Source: a gamma proteobacterium symbiont of Stewartia floridana (GTDB taxonomy: Bacteria; Pseudomonadota; Gammaproteobacteria; Chromatiales; Chromatiaceae). From it: a stretch of 64,000 nt of DNA. Every line of letters starts with the position of its first letter. The first letter of the stretch is position 1. The position numbers were made by a program, and so were the translations under genes. Below the pieces are notes generated by a model. That model saw nothing but the letters and a program-made list of their open reading frames with translations, ran no database searches and had not been told where the DNA came from. Where the stretch lies: positions 124,001 to 188,000 of the forward strand of contig NAUB01000019.1 of assembly GCA_003676145.1 (NCBI GenBank). Direction: 5' to 3'. Shown here in pieces: positions 1-8,945 of this stretch.

Positions 1-167
1 TCAGCAGCACTCTTGGTCTCCACCAATGCCTGGCCGAACTCTTTGAAGACATCCCCGGCTCCAGGATCAAAGCCATCGAGTGCACTATTGAATTTTGCAT
101 ACAGGGCCGCAGCGCCGATTACCGCCAGCAGTCCAATCAAAGCAAATAGATTTCTTAACATCCCCAT
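1..167 (-). CDS. Small membrane-anchored protein, C-terminus cut by window edge
   Basis: The visible 55 residues begin MGMLRNLFALIGLLAVIGAA, a single N-terminal hydrophobic segment (about residues 4-23), followed by a polar stretch rich in F, D, G and E. It is preceded by a purine-rich GGAGAGAGAG Shine-Dalgarno ending two bases before the ATG; a second ATG two codons in (ending at 161) gives better spacing. The gene runs out of the window without a stop. It may be the last visible member of the minus-strand series that starts near 8945. I do not recognise the family; a periplasm-facing anchored protein is the most one can say. Confidence 0.6.
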   Translation of the reverse strand, partial: MGMLRNLFALIGLLAVIGAAALYAKFNSALDGFDPGAGDVFKEFGQALVETKSAA

Positions 168-346
168 CTCTCTCTCCACAAACAATTTATCTTTCTAAAT
201 GCAGTCTCCCGGTGGGTAATTACCGTTAGACCTAATGCGCTGTTACTCGCATTTGTACGCCCAGCACGACACACTCCCTGATAGGCGACTTACCAATTAT
301 GACTCACAAATGATAACAGACCCCAATGAATTGACTGAGCAATTGG

Positions 347-982
347 CTATTGTGAGACATATTTCGGGTAGAGGGCTGCCGTCAGAGCGTAGAACTCTTT
401 ACTCCCCTTGCCCCTGGGATCGAGTTCATAGACCGCCAAACCCTCACTGAATGAGCGCCGGAACACCGTTCTCTGGCAGAGACGATGCTTTACAAAGCGA
501 ACATCCGGCAGTGATACCAGAGCAGCCGCTGCCTCATCGGACTCCCGTATCGCATGGTGTGTATCGGCACGATTGATGAATGTCAGCAGTTCGGGACGCT
601 CCCCATCCACCGCCTCATCGAGAAAATTGATAAAGCGCTGAGTGGACCAGATATCAGCCTGGGAGGGTGGTACCGGTATCACTACCCGATCGGCCAGCGC
701 CAGTGCCAGCTTCATCGACTCGATGTCGGACGCCCCCACATCGATCAAAACCTCATCATAGCCTGCAAGTTTTTTTCGGCTCAGAGCAGAGCCGCTTTTT
801 ATCTTCAGAAAGGGTTCAAATCCCTCTTCACTGCGGACTTCAGAAACATCACTCAATGTTGCCTGTGGATCTGCATCGATGACCAGTACATCAGCCTCAG
901 CCATTTCCAACCAGACAGCCAGATTGAAGGTGACCGTACTCTTGCCGGACCCTCCTTTCAGACTACCGATTACAGTTATCAT
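347..982 (-). CDS. ParA/MinD-family ATPase, orphan
   Basis: A 211-residue cytoplasmic ATPase of the ParA superfamily. The deviant Walker A motif KGGSGKST lies at residues 9-16 with the signature first lysine, IDADPQ at about 35-40 is the A' motif, and LIDVGASD is the Walker B region. Such proteins position plasmids, chromosomes or protein complexes by ATP-dependent dimer cycling on DNA or membrane. There is no ParB, no visible parS and no N-terminal DNA-binding helix-turn-helix, so plasmid partition is unlikely. It lies 90 bases downstream of a secreted RFRP-motif protein on the same strand, which suggests positioning of a cell-surface assembly, but that is inference. The length is ordinary for short orphan ParA proteins. 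Confidence 0.9.
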   Translation of the reverse strand: MITVIGSLKGGSGKSTVTFNLAVWLEMAEADVLVIDADPQATLSDVSEVRSEEGFEPFLKIKSGSALSRKKLAGYDEVLIDVGASDIESMKLALALADRVVIPVPPSQADIWSTQRFINFLDEAVDGERPELLTFINRADTHHAIRESDEAAAALVSLPDVRFVKHRLCQRTVFRRSFSEGLAVYELDPRGKGSKEFYALTAALYPKYVSQ

Positions 983-1072
983 ACACTCCCCTTTATTATT
1001 GTGATTCGCCCCGTTACTAGACTGATCCGGTACCTGCTGCTGAATGGATTGCCGTTAAACTGTCAGTACCGT

Positions 1073-2137
1073 TTATCTAGGGCCCTGCGAGTAGACACTA
1101 TTCTCTCCAGACCAATTTTGCGAGACCTGAGGCCAGTTTTGCTGCTGTGTCAGTTTGTACCAGGCTCCCTCTCCATCAGAATGGCCATCATACCAGTTGA
1201 CCCGCTTGTTATCCGTGCCGGCATGACGCTCGGCTGGCATGCGCCAGCTTGGGTAGGCGTACGGCATAGGTGCTGCATAGCGCCCCCAGGGTGCTACCCC
1301 TGCCTGGTAGGGCTGGACCATTCCCGGATATCGATTGGCAGGTAGATAGGCATAAGCCGGCTGCGGCATACGCAACTGTGGAGCCGGTCTGAATCTGAAT
1401 GGTTCCGGCCTGCGGCTGTAGGCATAGCCGGGCATCCGATTCATCTGCATCGGCGGTCTGCGATAGTTGCCATACGCCACAGGGGCATAGCCTCTGTGGT
1501 CCGGCCTGAATTTATGTCCTGAATAGCGCCCATTGCCATAGACATAGCGCGCTGCCGGCGATGGTCTTTGAATCATTCTGGGATCTGCCCTGTAGGCAGG
1601 CTGCATTGCGGGCACAGGTTGATAAGCACCATATCCATACCGAGGCATCTGCGGATAGAACTGGGGAGTGTTGCTTGCATAGGCGCGGGGATTGGCTTTT
1701 TTCACCGGGTTCAGTGGGCGATAGACATAGTGGTCCGGTATGGTGATATTTGCCGGGCGGTAGGCTACCGCCGAAGTAGCTGCTACCTGCCGGGGAGCTT
1801 GCGCCGGCTTCATCGGTCTGAACCGATAGCCCTGATGGCTCTGCTGCATCTGATTGTAGGCAGCGTAGTGTGGAGCAGCACCTTGCGCTGTCCGTGGTCT
1901 CTCCCCTGACCAGGGTCTGAAGCGATAAGCGGATGGACTGGAGGTGAATCGGTTGCCCACATGGTTGGGTTGCCGATGCTGCCAGTTTGCTCCATAACCC
2001 GGAACACCATTGACGGCAGCTGACTGCCATGGATATTTCGCGGCACCGTAACCACCCTCCGCCTTCAGTTCAGCAGTGGGAATCATGGTCGCGGTAAAGA
2101 CACCAGAAAGCAGTAATGCAAACGCTGCGATTTTCAT
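1073..2137 (-). CDS. Secreted Tyr/Pro/Arg-rich protein with RFRP motifs
   Basis: A 354-residue protein. The chosen ATG gives a clear signal peptide (MKIAAFALLLSGVFTATMIP, then AELKAEGGYG); an open frame continues 40 codons upstream but those residues are polar and would bury it. The mature part is low complexity, rich in Y, P, R, A, G, M and Q. It holds recurrent aromatic-arginine-proline motifs: YRFRPWS, YRFRPMKP, YVYRPLNP, HKFRPDHRG and FRFRPAPQ. The neighbour at 2417 carries the same motif, so the two are paralogues or co-adapted. No enzyme domain is visible. It resembles a structural matrix or envelope protein by composition only. I know of no named family. It sits between an RND pump and a ParA ATPase on the same strand. 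Confidence 0.8.
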   Translation of the reverse strand: MKIAAFALLLSGVFTATMIPTAELKAEGGYGAAKYPWQSAAVNGVPGYGANWQHRQPNHVGNRFTSSPSAYRFRPWSGERPRTAQGAAPHYAAYNQMQQSHQGYRFRPMKPAQAPRQVAATSAVAYRPANITIPDHYVYRPLNPVKKANPRAYASNTPQFYPQMPRYGYGAYQPVPAMQPAYRADPRMIQRPSPAARYVYGNGRYSGHKFRPDHRGYAPVAYGNYRRPPMQMNRMPGYAYSRRPEPFRFRPAPQLRMPQPAYAYLPANRYPGMVQPYQAGVAPWGRYAAPMPYAYPSWRMPAERHAGTDNKRVNWYDGHSDGEGAWYKLTQQQNWPQVSQNWSGENSVYSQGPR

Positions 2138-2416
2138 CAGGGTTACCTGTTTCCTTGTTATCAGCTTGTAAGATCGGGCCGTGTCACCCAACCGGATAAT
2201 GCTTGAATCATCTTGAGTTTCTCTCTGTTCCAGGCTGCGATTCGATCGTTCGGTCAAGCGTGTCGACTCGCCTCTGCAGCCTAATTCAGCATCACTCGCT
2301 CAAGCTGATTCTTTAATTAAGTAATTACTCGACAGTTTAGCGGTAAATAGCCGACTGCAAAACTGTTTTAACGTTTTTTTCCACTTTAGCAACCCGCTAA
2401 CCGGTGTTTGTATGAG
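2138..2416. other. Intergenic spacer between the two RFRP genes
   Basis: About 280 bases with an AT-rich core near 2305-2395, where a promoter for the downstream minus-strand RFRP gene could lie. I found no convincing terminator or repeat. Confidence 0.4.
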
Positions 2417-2989
2417 TCAGGGCGCCATGGGTTGAGGTTCAGAGGTGTAGTAAGGAGTTGTATCTGACGGGAAACCACGATCCAGGCGCTGATCCGGACG
2501 AAACCGGTACTGGTTGCCCTGAGAGTAACCAAACCGCCCGCTTTCCGAACCAGACTGCTGGGGACGGAAGCGGAGCTGTCCAGAGGGTTGGCGAACCTCC
2601 CGGTTGGTCAGATTACGCTGCTTGACCCGCTCCTGCTCTGATGGATTGAGGGGACGAAATTTGAAGCCCTGATGGTATGGCGTTATCTCATGGCGCTCGG
2701 GTACTGGCCTATAGGTACCTTCAGGCAAGCCGAATGGGGTATCGGTGTAGTCTCGATAGTAGTGCGTCGACCGATCAGCTGATCCCCTCCATTCACCCCC
2801 TGCCTGGACTCCACTCCCCTGCTCCTCATTCAGTGGACGCCACTGATACTCTCCATAGATCCCGCTGTTCGAGCGGGCTCCGACAGACTCGGGATTATTG
2901 AGAGGATAAGCGTAGCGCTCGGCAAACAGCTGTACGGGTGCCAACAGAGAGACCAACCATAACAACAGCGAATAGATGTTGATGTGCAA
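2417..2989 (-). CDS. Secreted protein with RFRP motifs, shorter paralogue
   Basis: A 190-residue protein with a signal peptide (MHINIYSLLLWLVSLLAPVQ, then LFAERYAYP). The mature chain is polar, rich in R, P, Q, S, E and Y, with FKFRPLNP, LRFRPQQ and YRFRPDQR, plus YQWRPLNEEQ. The RPLNP form also occurs in the neighbour at 1073, supporting common origin. It follows the RND pump gene by 120 bases on the same strand. No catalytic motif, cysteine cluster or membrane segment beyond the signal peptide is visible. Function unknown; a periplasmic or surface structural role, perhaps a client of the adjacent export genes, is conjecture. Confidence 0.78.
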   Translation of the reverse strand: MHINIYSLLLWLVSLLAPVQLFAERYAYPLNNPESVGARSNSGIYGEYQWRPLNEEQGSGVQAGGEWRGSADRSTHYYRDYTDTPFGLPEGTYRPVPERHEITPYHQGFKFRPLNPSEQERVKQRNLTNREVRQPSGQLRFRPQQSGSESGRFGYSQGNQYRFRPDQRLDRGFPSDTTPYYTSEPQPMAP

Positions 2990-3109
2990 ACCCGCATACT
3001 CCGCAGTAAGTCTGGTGCAGCATCAGGCTGCAACAGACCAGAACCAACTCAGCAGGAAACCGGTTTGATCAACGGGACCGAAGCTGGCCCATGACCATCC
3101 ATCACCCGC

Positions 3110-6100
3110 TTACTTAAGGCGAATTCCCCGTCGAGCAGACTTCTTACGAACCGGAAAACTTGCAACATTCGATGCCGCTTTCTTCTTCGGCTCTGCGGAC
3201 TGCTTGACCTTACTCTCACCATTCCCTTTCTTGGCGGCACTGCCTGCCTTTTTCTTAGCAACCTGCTTCTTCAAGGTCGATGGACGTTTTTTCGGTTTCG
3301 CCGGGGTTTGCTGTTTTGTTTTGACCGGGCTCTTCTCAGTTTGAGCAACCTCTTTGCTCTCAATCTCAGCCGTTTCTGGCGCTTCAGATGCTTCCGTTGC
3401 AACCTTATTTGTGGATTCAGATTCTGCAACTGCCGGCTCAACCGGTTGCGGCTCGGACTTCACCACATCCTGCTTTTTCGCTTCAACGCCGGCGCTCTCC
3501 GCTTTGGCTGCAACCTGAGCGCTCTGCTGCTTGGCAGGCGCCGCTGCAACCGGTGGCTCAGACTCCTCAGGAGTCGAGCCGCCAGCCGTTGGCGGCGGGC
3601 TGCCGGAGCTGCTGCTGCCCCCACCGGAGCTGCTGCTGTCTACCTTCTTCTCTACGGGGGGAGCGGCCTGTTTCGGTTTTCTCGTGCGGCCTTTGAACAA
3701 CTGACCAATCAGCAGAAAGATACCTTTGAACAGATAGAAGACCAGGCTGAAAAGTGCAATCACTTTAGTCCAGATCAGCATACCGATGGAGCTCTTCTGC
3801 TCAGACTGAACCTGCTCGGCAGCTGTTTCTGCGGCCGCCTCGACCGGCTTTGCGGCTGGCTCTTCCAGTTTAGGTATCAGATGCTCGCTGCCAGCCGGCG
3901 CTGTTGCTGCGGCAACCTCCAGAATATCCTTACTTGCTTTGATACAGCCCAGTGGAATAACAATCAGGGTCAATATGGTGGAGACCATGACGCCGGAAGC
4001 CAGAGAGATCGCCATGCCCTGGAAGATGGGATCAAAGAAGATCACCGATGACCCGCACACCAACGCAAACGCTGTAATCATGATCGGTCGGGTTCTGGTC
4101 TTACAGGCCATGATCACCGAATCGACTACAGAGACACCCTGCTGAACCTGATGGATTGAAAAATCCACCAACAGTATGGAGTTACGCACAATGATACCGG
4201 CCAGCGCAATCCAGCCGATCATCGAGGTCGCAGTGAACTCACCACCCCAGCCTGCCTGGAAAAAGAGAAAATGGGCCGGAATGATACCGAGCAGCGTCAG
4301 CGGAATCGGCGCCATGATCAGTGCCGGAATCCTGAAGTTGCCGAACTCCCATACCACCAGGATGTAGATCAGCACCAGCGCCACGGCAAAAGCGGCCCCC
4401 ATGTCACGGAAGGTCTCAAAGGTTACCGTCCATTCACCGGCCCACTCGATGGCGGTTGAGGAGTCGTTCTTCGGTGCGCCCAGCCAGTTGGCATCGATCG
4501 GCACATTATCCGGTGCAACATAGCCCTTCTCTTCAAGCAGATCCTGAACCTGGAACATGCCATAGACCGGTGCGGCCAGTTTACCGCCCACTTCCGCGAC
4601 CACATACTCCACATCACGCAGATCCTTGTGGTAGATGATCGGATCCTCATAGACCTGCTCAAAACGTCCCAGCTCACGCAGTGGAACGGTCACTCCCTTA
4701 TTCGACTGAATCGGCAGATCCCCCAGGCGGGTGATTTCGGACCGTTCAGCCAATGGCACCTGCATCATGATATTGATCGGCTCATGACCGGCACGCTGTT
4801 TGACATCCCCAAGTGGTGATCCACCCAGAGCCATCCCCAGATTGCGATTGATGGTATCCACCGAAATACCACGACGCACCGCTTTTTCCGTATCCACGGT
4901 GAAGCGCCAGTACTGGTAGGGATCACGCATGTAGTTGTCTACATCCCGCAGACTTTCCGTCTGTTCGAAGATATCGGTGAGATCCTGGGCAACCTGGCGC
5001 CGGACTTCCGGGCTCGGGCCATGCACTTCTGCAACCACGGATTGCAACACCGGAGGCCCAGGCGGCATCTCAACCACGGCAACCTTGGCGCCGGTCCCCT
5101 CGCTCAGCTTGGCCAGCATGGCGCGGGTCTCAACGGCGATCTCGTGGCTGGTTCTCGAGCGCTCCGTCTTGTCCAGCAGTTGTACCTGAACTTCCGCCAG
5201 CCAGGGATCCTTACGCAGATAGTAGTGCCTGACCATACCGTTGAAGTCGAAGGGTCTGGCAGTACCGGCATACACCTGCACCGCAGTGACCTCAGGCATC
5301 ACCCGGATCTTTTCGGCCATCTGGTGGGCCAGATTGGCGGTGACCGGCAGCGCTGTACCTTCCGGCATATCAACAACCACCGCAAACTCGGGCTTGTTAT
5401 CCAGCGGCAGCATCTTCACCGCCACCCATTTGAAATAGAAAAACGAACAGGTGAGCAGGAAGGTGCCCCACATCACCAGTTTGAACAGCTTCGCCTTACG
5501 CGGGCTCTCGATCATCGGCATCAGAATGCGTTTGAACAGCCCTTCCAGCCATTCAGCCTCCTTATGCTCACGCTCTCCAGCCACCTCGAGGTAGCGCATG
5601 GAGGGCCTCAACCAGTGGGAGACGGTCAGATAAGGGGTAAAGACAAATGCGGCAAACAGGGAGATCAGCATCGCCACCGAACCCAACGCCGGGATCGGCT
5701 CCATGTAGGGCCCCATCATGCCGGAGACGAATCCCATCGGCAGCAGTGCTGCAATAACCGTAAAGGTCGCCAGGATGGTGGGGTTACCCACTTCACGTAC
5801 CGCATCCACCGCCGTGACGATGTCCGTGGAGTTCTCCTCTAGCCAGCGCCGGTAGATATTTTCCACCACCACGATCGCATCATCCACCAGTATGCCGATG
5901 GAGAATATCAGGGCGAACAGACTCACCCGGTCGATGGTATAGCCCATCACCCAGGCACTGAAGATGGTCATCAGCAGCACCACCGGAATGACCAGTACCA
6001 CCACGATTGCGGGTCGGAAGGCGCGGAATGCTGCCAGAACAAGCAGGAATACGAAACCGGTGGCCACAAACAGCTTGAAGATCAGTTCACTGACCTTATC

Positions 6101-7213
6101 ATCCGCTGTCTTACCGTAATTTCGGGTGACGCTGACTTCCACATTCTCAGGGATCAGGGAGCCCTTGATATGCTCGACCCGCTCCTTGATGGAATTCGCC
6201 ACGGTAACGCCGTTGGAGCCCGCTTTCTTGGCGATCGCCAGGGTTATCGCCGGCACCCCGTCCGCTTTGATGTCCAGGTTGCTGGCGGCACCGGTGTAGA
6301 AACCCACCAGTTGCTTGGCATCCTCCGGACCCTGTTTAACCCGGGCGATATCGTGCACGTAGACCGGGACATCGTTGTGCGTGCCCACCACCAGACGATT
6401 GATATCTTCTGCATGTTTGAGGAAAGAGCCGGTCACCACCGAAAAGTGGGTACTGCCCGCCTCGACTCCACCCGCCATCTGCTCTGCATTGGCGGTACGG
6501 ATGGTATTGGCCACTTGATCGAGACTGATGCCGTATCCTGCCAGCCTCTCTGGGAAGACCTCGATGGTCACCTGCTCGCGGCGTCCGCCAACCACGAAAC
6601 CGTTACCGGTATCGGGCAGCTCTTTCAGGGTCTGCAGAACATCGTGCCCCAACATGCGTAACTGACCATCGTCCACATCGGGCATACCGTCCCGATCCAG
6701 ATCCTTTGACCAGAGCGTCAGGGTGACCACCGGGACATCGTCGATACCTTTCGCCTTGACCAGCGGAGGCATCACCCCGGGCGGTATCAGATCCATATTG
6801 GAATCGATCTTGTCGTTGACCTTGACCAGTGAGGGTCCCATCTCCTCACCCACTTCGAACTCAAGCGTCACCACACCACCACCCCGTTGAGAGGCGGAGT
6901 AGACATGTTTGATATCGGGAATTTCGGACATGATCCGCTCAAGCGGCTCGATTGCCAGCGCCGACACCTGATCCGCGGCAGCACCCGGATACTGGACGAA
7001 GATATCCACCATCGGCACGGAGATCTGGGGATCTTCCTGACGCGGCGTAATGATCAGACCCAACAGCCCCATCAGCATCATGGCCAGGAAGAAGAGCGGC
7101 GAGAGTGGGGACTGAATGAAGAACCTTGCGGTTCTGCCGGCTATTCCCAGATGAGCCTCATAATTGGGGTCCATTGAGTGGAGCTGATCGAGTTTGTCGT
7201 CGTTCTGGCTCAT
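3110..7213 (-). CDS. RND-family efflux permease with extra membrane segment and basic C-terminal tail
   Basis: A 1367-residue inner-membrane proton-driven exporter of the AcrB/hydrophobe-amphiphile family. The N-terminus shows TM1 near residues 33-55, a large periplasmic porter domain, and TM4 with GILVDDAIVVVENIYRR, whose paired aspartates carry the proton relay. The second half repeats the plan and ends at TM12 (TLIVIPLGCIKA, about residue 1090). Typical members stop soon after. Here an A/E-rich linker leads to another hydrophobic segment (about 1147-1171) and then nearly 200 low-complexity residues, first Ser/Gly, then Ala/Glu/Pro/Lys, finally very lysine-rich (PKKRPSTLKKQVAKKKAG). It lies 117 bases after its adaptor gene. 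No outer-membrane TolC partner is visible in the window. Substrate unknown. Confidence 0.93.
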   Translation of the reverse strand: MSQNDDKLDQLHSMDPNYEAHLGIAGRTARFFIQSPLSPLFFLAMMLMGLLGLIITPRQEDPQISVPMVDIFVQYPGAAADQVSALAIEPLERIMSEIPDIKHVYSASQRGGGVVTLEFEVGEEMGPSLVKVNDKIDSNMDLIPPGVMPPLVKAKGIDDVPVVTLTLWSKDLDRDGMPDVDDGQLRMLGHDVLQTLKELPDTGNGFVVGGRREQVTIEVFPERLAGYGISLDQVANTIRTANAEQMAGGVEAGSTHFSVVTGSFLKHAEDINRLVVGTHNDVPVYVHDIARVKQGPEDAKQLVGFYTGAASNLDIKADGVPAITLAIAKKAGSNGVTVANSIKERVEHIKGSLIPENVEVSVTRNYGKTADDKVSELIFKLFVATGFVFLLVLAAFRAFRPAIVVVLVIPVVLLMTIFSAWVMGYTIDRVSLFALIFSIGILVDDAIVVVENIYRRWLEENSTDIVTAVDAVREVGNPTILATFTVIAALLPMGFVSGMMGPYMEPIPALGSVAMLISLFAAFVFTPYLTVSHWLRPSMRYLEVAGEREHKEAEWLEGLFKRILMPMIESPRKAKLFKLVMWGTFLLTCSFFYFKWVAVKMLPLDNKPEFAVVVDMPEGTALPVTANLAHQMAEKIRVMPEVTAVQVYAGTARPFDFNGMVRHYYLRKDPWLAEVQVQLLDKTERSRTSHEIAVETRAMLAKLSEGTGAKVAVVEMPPGPPVLQSVVAEVHGPSPEVRRQVAQDLTDIFEQTESLRDVDNYMRDPYQYWRFTVDTEKAVRRGISVDTINRNLGMALGGSPLGDVKQRAGHEPINIMMQVPLAERSEITRLGDLPIQSNKGVTVPLRELGRFEQVYEDPIIYHKDLRDVEYVVAEVGGKLAAPVYGMFQVQDLLEEKGYVAPDNVPIDANWLGAPKNDSSTAIEWAGEWTVTFETFRDMGAAFAVALVLIYILVVWEFGNFRIPALIMAPIPLTLLGIIPAHFLFFQAGWGGEFTATSMIGWIALAGIIVRNSILLVDFSIHQVQQGVSVVDSVIMACKTRTRPIMITAFALVCGSSVIFFDPIFQGMAISLASGVMVSTILTLIVIPLGCIKASKDILEVAAATAPAGSEHLIPKLEEPAAKPVEAAAETAAEQVQSEQKSSIGMLIWTKVIALFSLVFYLFKGIFLLIGQLFKGRTRKPKQAAPPVEKKVDSSSSGGGSSSSGSPPPTAGGSTPEESEPPVAAAPAKQQSAQVAAKAESAGVEAKKQDVVKSEPQPVEPAVAESESTNKVATEASEAPETAEIESKEVAQTEKSPVKTKQQTPAKPKKRPSTLKKQVAKKKAGSAAKKGNGESKVKQSAEPKKKAASNVASFPVRKKSARRGIRLK

Positions 7214-7330
7214 ATTTGATCCCGAAACTGTAGTGTTGGGCCGCCAGGCCCTACCCTAAAGATATAAGATGGATACGCAAGCACCAGATTAGATTGACCA
7301 CAACCTGTCGGCACTTCCGGAATTCGTTTT

Positions 7331-8485
7331 TTATTGCTGCGGTGTTGTCCAACCTGTGCTGATATCCACCGGAGGATTGCGTAATATCCGCTCCCCAGCC
7401 TGCAAACCGGAGAGTACCGTGGTAAAACCACCACCCGGAAGCTTCTCACCGACGCGAATCAGACGCAGCGTGGGTTTGCCATCCTCTCCCTCAACATAGA
7501 CTCCGGGGAGACTGCCGTTGTAGCGAATCGCACTGTTGGGAATAATTGGATTGGATCTGGCGGGTGCATTGAAATCGGGCACCAGCACCTTGGCGTACAT
7601 ACCGGGTGCAGAGACACCCTGTGGCAGATCAAACTTGATCGTCACAGTGTGTCGCTGGGCATCGGCCATGGGGAATATCTGTGCCACCCGTACTGGAACC
7701 TCCCGGTCACCGACATCGAGCTCAGCCCGCAGCATCATCCCCTCATTCAATCCGGGGCGTAAGCGGCCGGGCACATCCACTACGATCTGCAGGTACTCCA
7801 CATCCGCATACTTCAGGAGAGGCTGACCCGGTTGCACGGTATCGCCAACCTCGACGAATTTTTTCATGATCACACCCTGAAACGGGGCAAGACTCTTGGC
7901 ATCCCGCAGCTTCGCATCGATCGCCCGAATTTCGGCCTGAACACGGTAGATGGTGTTTTGCGCCTGCTGAATGTTGGTGCGTGAGGAGAAGATATCGGCT
8001 GATCTTTCAGCACCCTGGTCCCGGTCGCCAAAGGCATCCTCCATCGGCCGGGTGAACATCTGATCGAACAGATTGGGCATCCCCATGCCACCCATCGCCG
8101 ATTTCGACTTCGGGGACCAGAGCTCCCGGTTGTACTGCACACCCGCATTACGCAGTTGGGCATCCGCATTGGCCAGCTGGGCCATTGCCGCCTGACGTTT
8201 GGCCATCAATTCACTGTCATCCAGCTCAACCAGGCGATCAGACTCCTTAAAGGTATCCCCTTCAATACCGGCCAGGTAGTTTACCCGCCCGGGCAACTGG
8301 GCTGACAGGGTAACCTCTTTGTAGGGAACCACGGTTCCCCCCAGAGAGACATGGGGTACGCCTTGTGTCTGCTGCACGACAAAATAAGCACTGTCAGCCA
8401 TATTCGGCTGGGAATGGACACTCCCGGCAGCCAAGGAAGCAGCCAAACCCGCCGTGATTAACATTGCTTTGAATTGTGAACCCAT
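7331..8485 (-). CDS. RND efflux periplasmic adaptor (membrane fusion protein)
   Basis: A 384-residue HlyD/AcrA-type adaptor that would bridge the RND pump encoded next to an outer-membrane channel. A signal peptide is visible at residues 1-26 (ending SVHSQ). The lipoyl half-domain and barrel strands can be followed (VSLGGTVVPYKEVTLSAQLPG, then PFQGVIMKKFVEVGDTVQPG), with a helical hairpin between them rich in A, Q, R and L. The C-terminal membrane-proximal part carries VPNSAIRYN-like and VLSGLQAGERIL sequence typical of the family. It is followed by the pump gene on the same strand, so the two almost certainly work together. The absence of a lipobox suggests a soluble adaptor. Confidence 0.92.
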   Translation of the reverse strand: MGSQFKAMLITAGLAASLAAGSVHSQPNMADSAYFVVQQTQGVPHVSLGGTVVPYKEVTLSAQLPGRVNYLAGIEGDTFKESDRLVELDDSELMAKRQAAMAQLANADAQLRNAGVQYNRELWSPKSKSAMGGMGMPNLFDQMFTRPMEDAFGDRDQGAERSADIFSSRTNIQQAQNTIYRVQAEIRAIDAKLRDAKSLAPFQGVIMKKFVEVGDTVQPGQPLLKYADVEYLQIVVDVPGRLRPGLNEGMMLRAELDVGDREVPVRVAQIFPMADAQRHTVTIKFDLPQGVSAPGMYAKVLVPDFNAPARSNPIIPNSAIRYNGSLPGVYVEGEDGKPTLRLIRVGEKLPGGGFTTVLSGLQAGERILRNPPVDISTGWTTPQQ

Positions 8486-8549
8486 ATTTTGCTACTACCT
8501 AGTGTATTGACACGTATTTAAGGAGAAATAATCACCGGATGAGGATTAT

Positions 8550-8945
8550 TCAGACCCGCCCCATCACAGAGAAGCTCTTGATGAAAGGTCCGGCCATTCT
8601 TGGATCTTTGATCATTGACGAATAGTCACCAACGACGAATTTCATTTTACGGGAGGTGAAAGCCATGCCGAGGCCCATCATGCCGGGAGGCTTGGCCATC
8701 CATTTACGCCACTGATCCTCGGAAGCGCGGATGTCCCAGTTCAAGGTCTGACCGTTGAAGGCCTCACCAGAGACTGCCTTGCCATTCTCGACCGTCAGAA
8801 CACCCTTCGGTGCATCATCTCCATCCAATCCATAGCCGATCACGCTGTTGAAACCGATCTGAGACAGCGCATCGGACAATTCCGGCTCGGCATTCCAGTG
8901 TGTTGCAAACTCACTCATCCAACTATCCGAAAACAATTCAGCCAT
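8550..8945 (-). CDS. SCP2-like small protein
   Basis: A 131-residue soluble protein without signal peptide. The start is set at the ATG preceded by GGAGG at five-base spacing; an ATG four codons upstream would place that Shine-Dalgarno inside the gene. Features seen: VENGKAVSGEAFNGQTLNWDI-type beta strands, then a hydrophobic C-terminal helix region (MMGLGMAFTSRKMKFVVGDY and GPFIKSFSVMGRV). The pattern resembles the sterol-carrier-protein-2 fold, in which a hydrophobic tunnel binds lipid; this is recognition by eye and not certain. It is the first gene of the minus-strand series leading through the RND pump, 64 bases ahead of the adaptor gene, so a link with lipid or hydrophobic substrate export is possible. 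Confidence 0.7.
   Translation of the reverse strand: MAELFSDSWMSEFATHWNAEPELSDALSQIGFNSVIGYGLDGDDAPKGVLTVENGKAVSGEAFNGQTLNWDIRASEDQWRKWMAKPPGMMGLGMAFTSRKMKFVVGDYSSMIKDPRMAGPFIKSFSVMGRV

Noticed and set aside
554-1345. Plus-strand open frame over the ParA gene
   Set aside because: Antisense to ParA and the RFRP gene, which have motifs and a signal peptide; no ribosome binding site.
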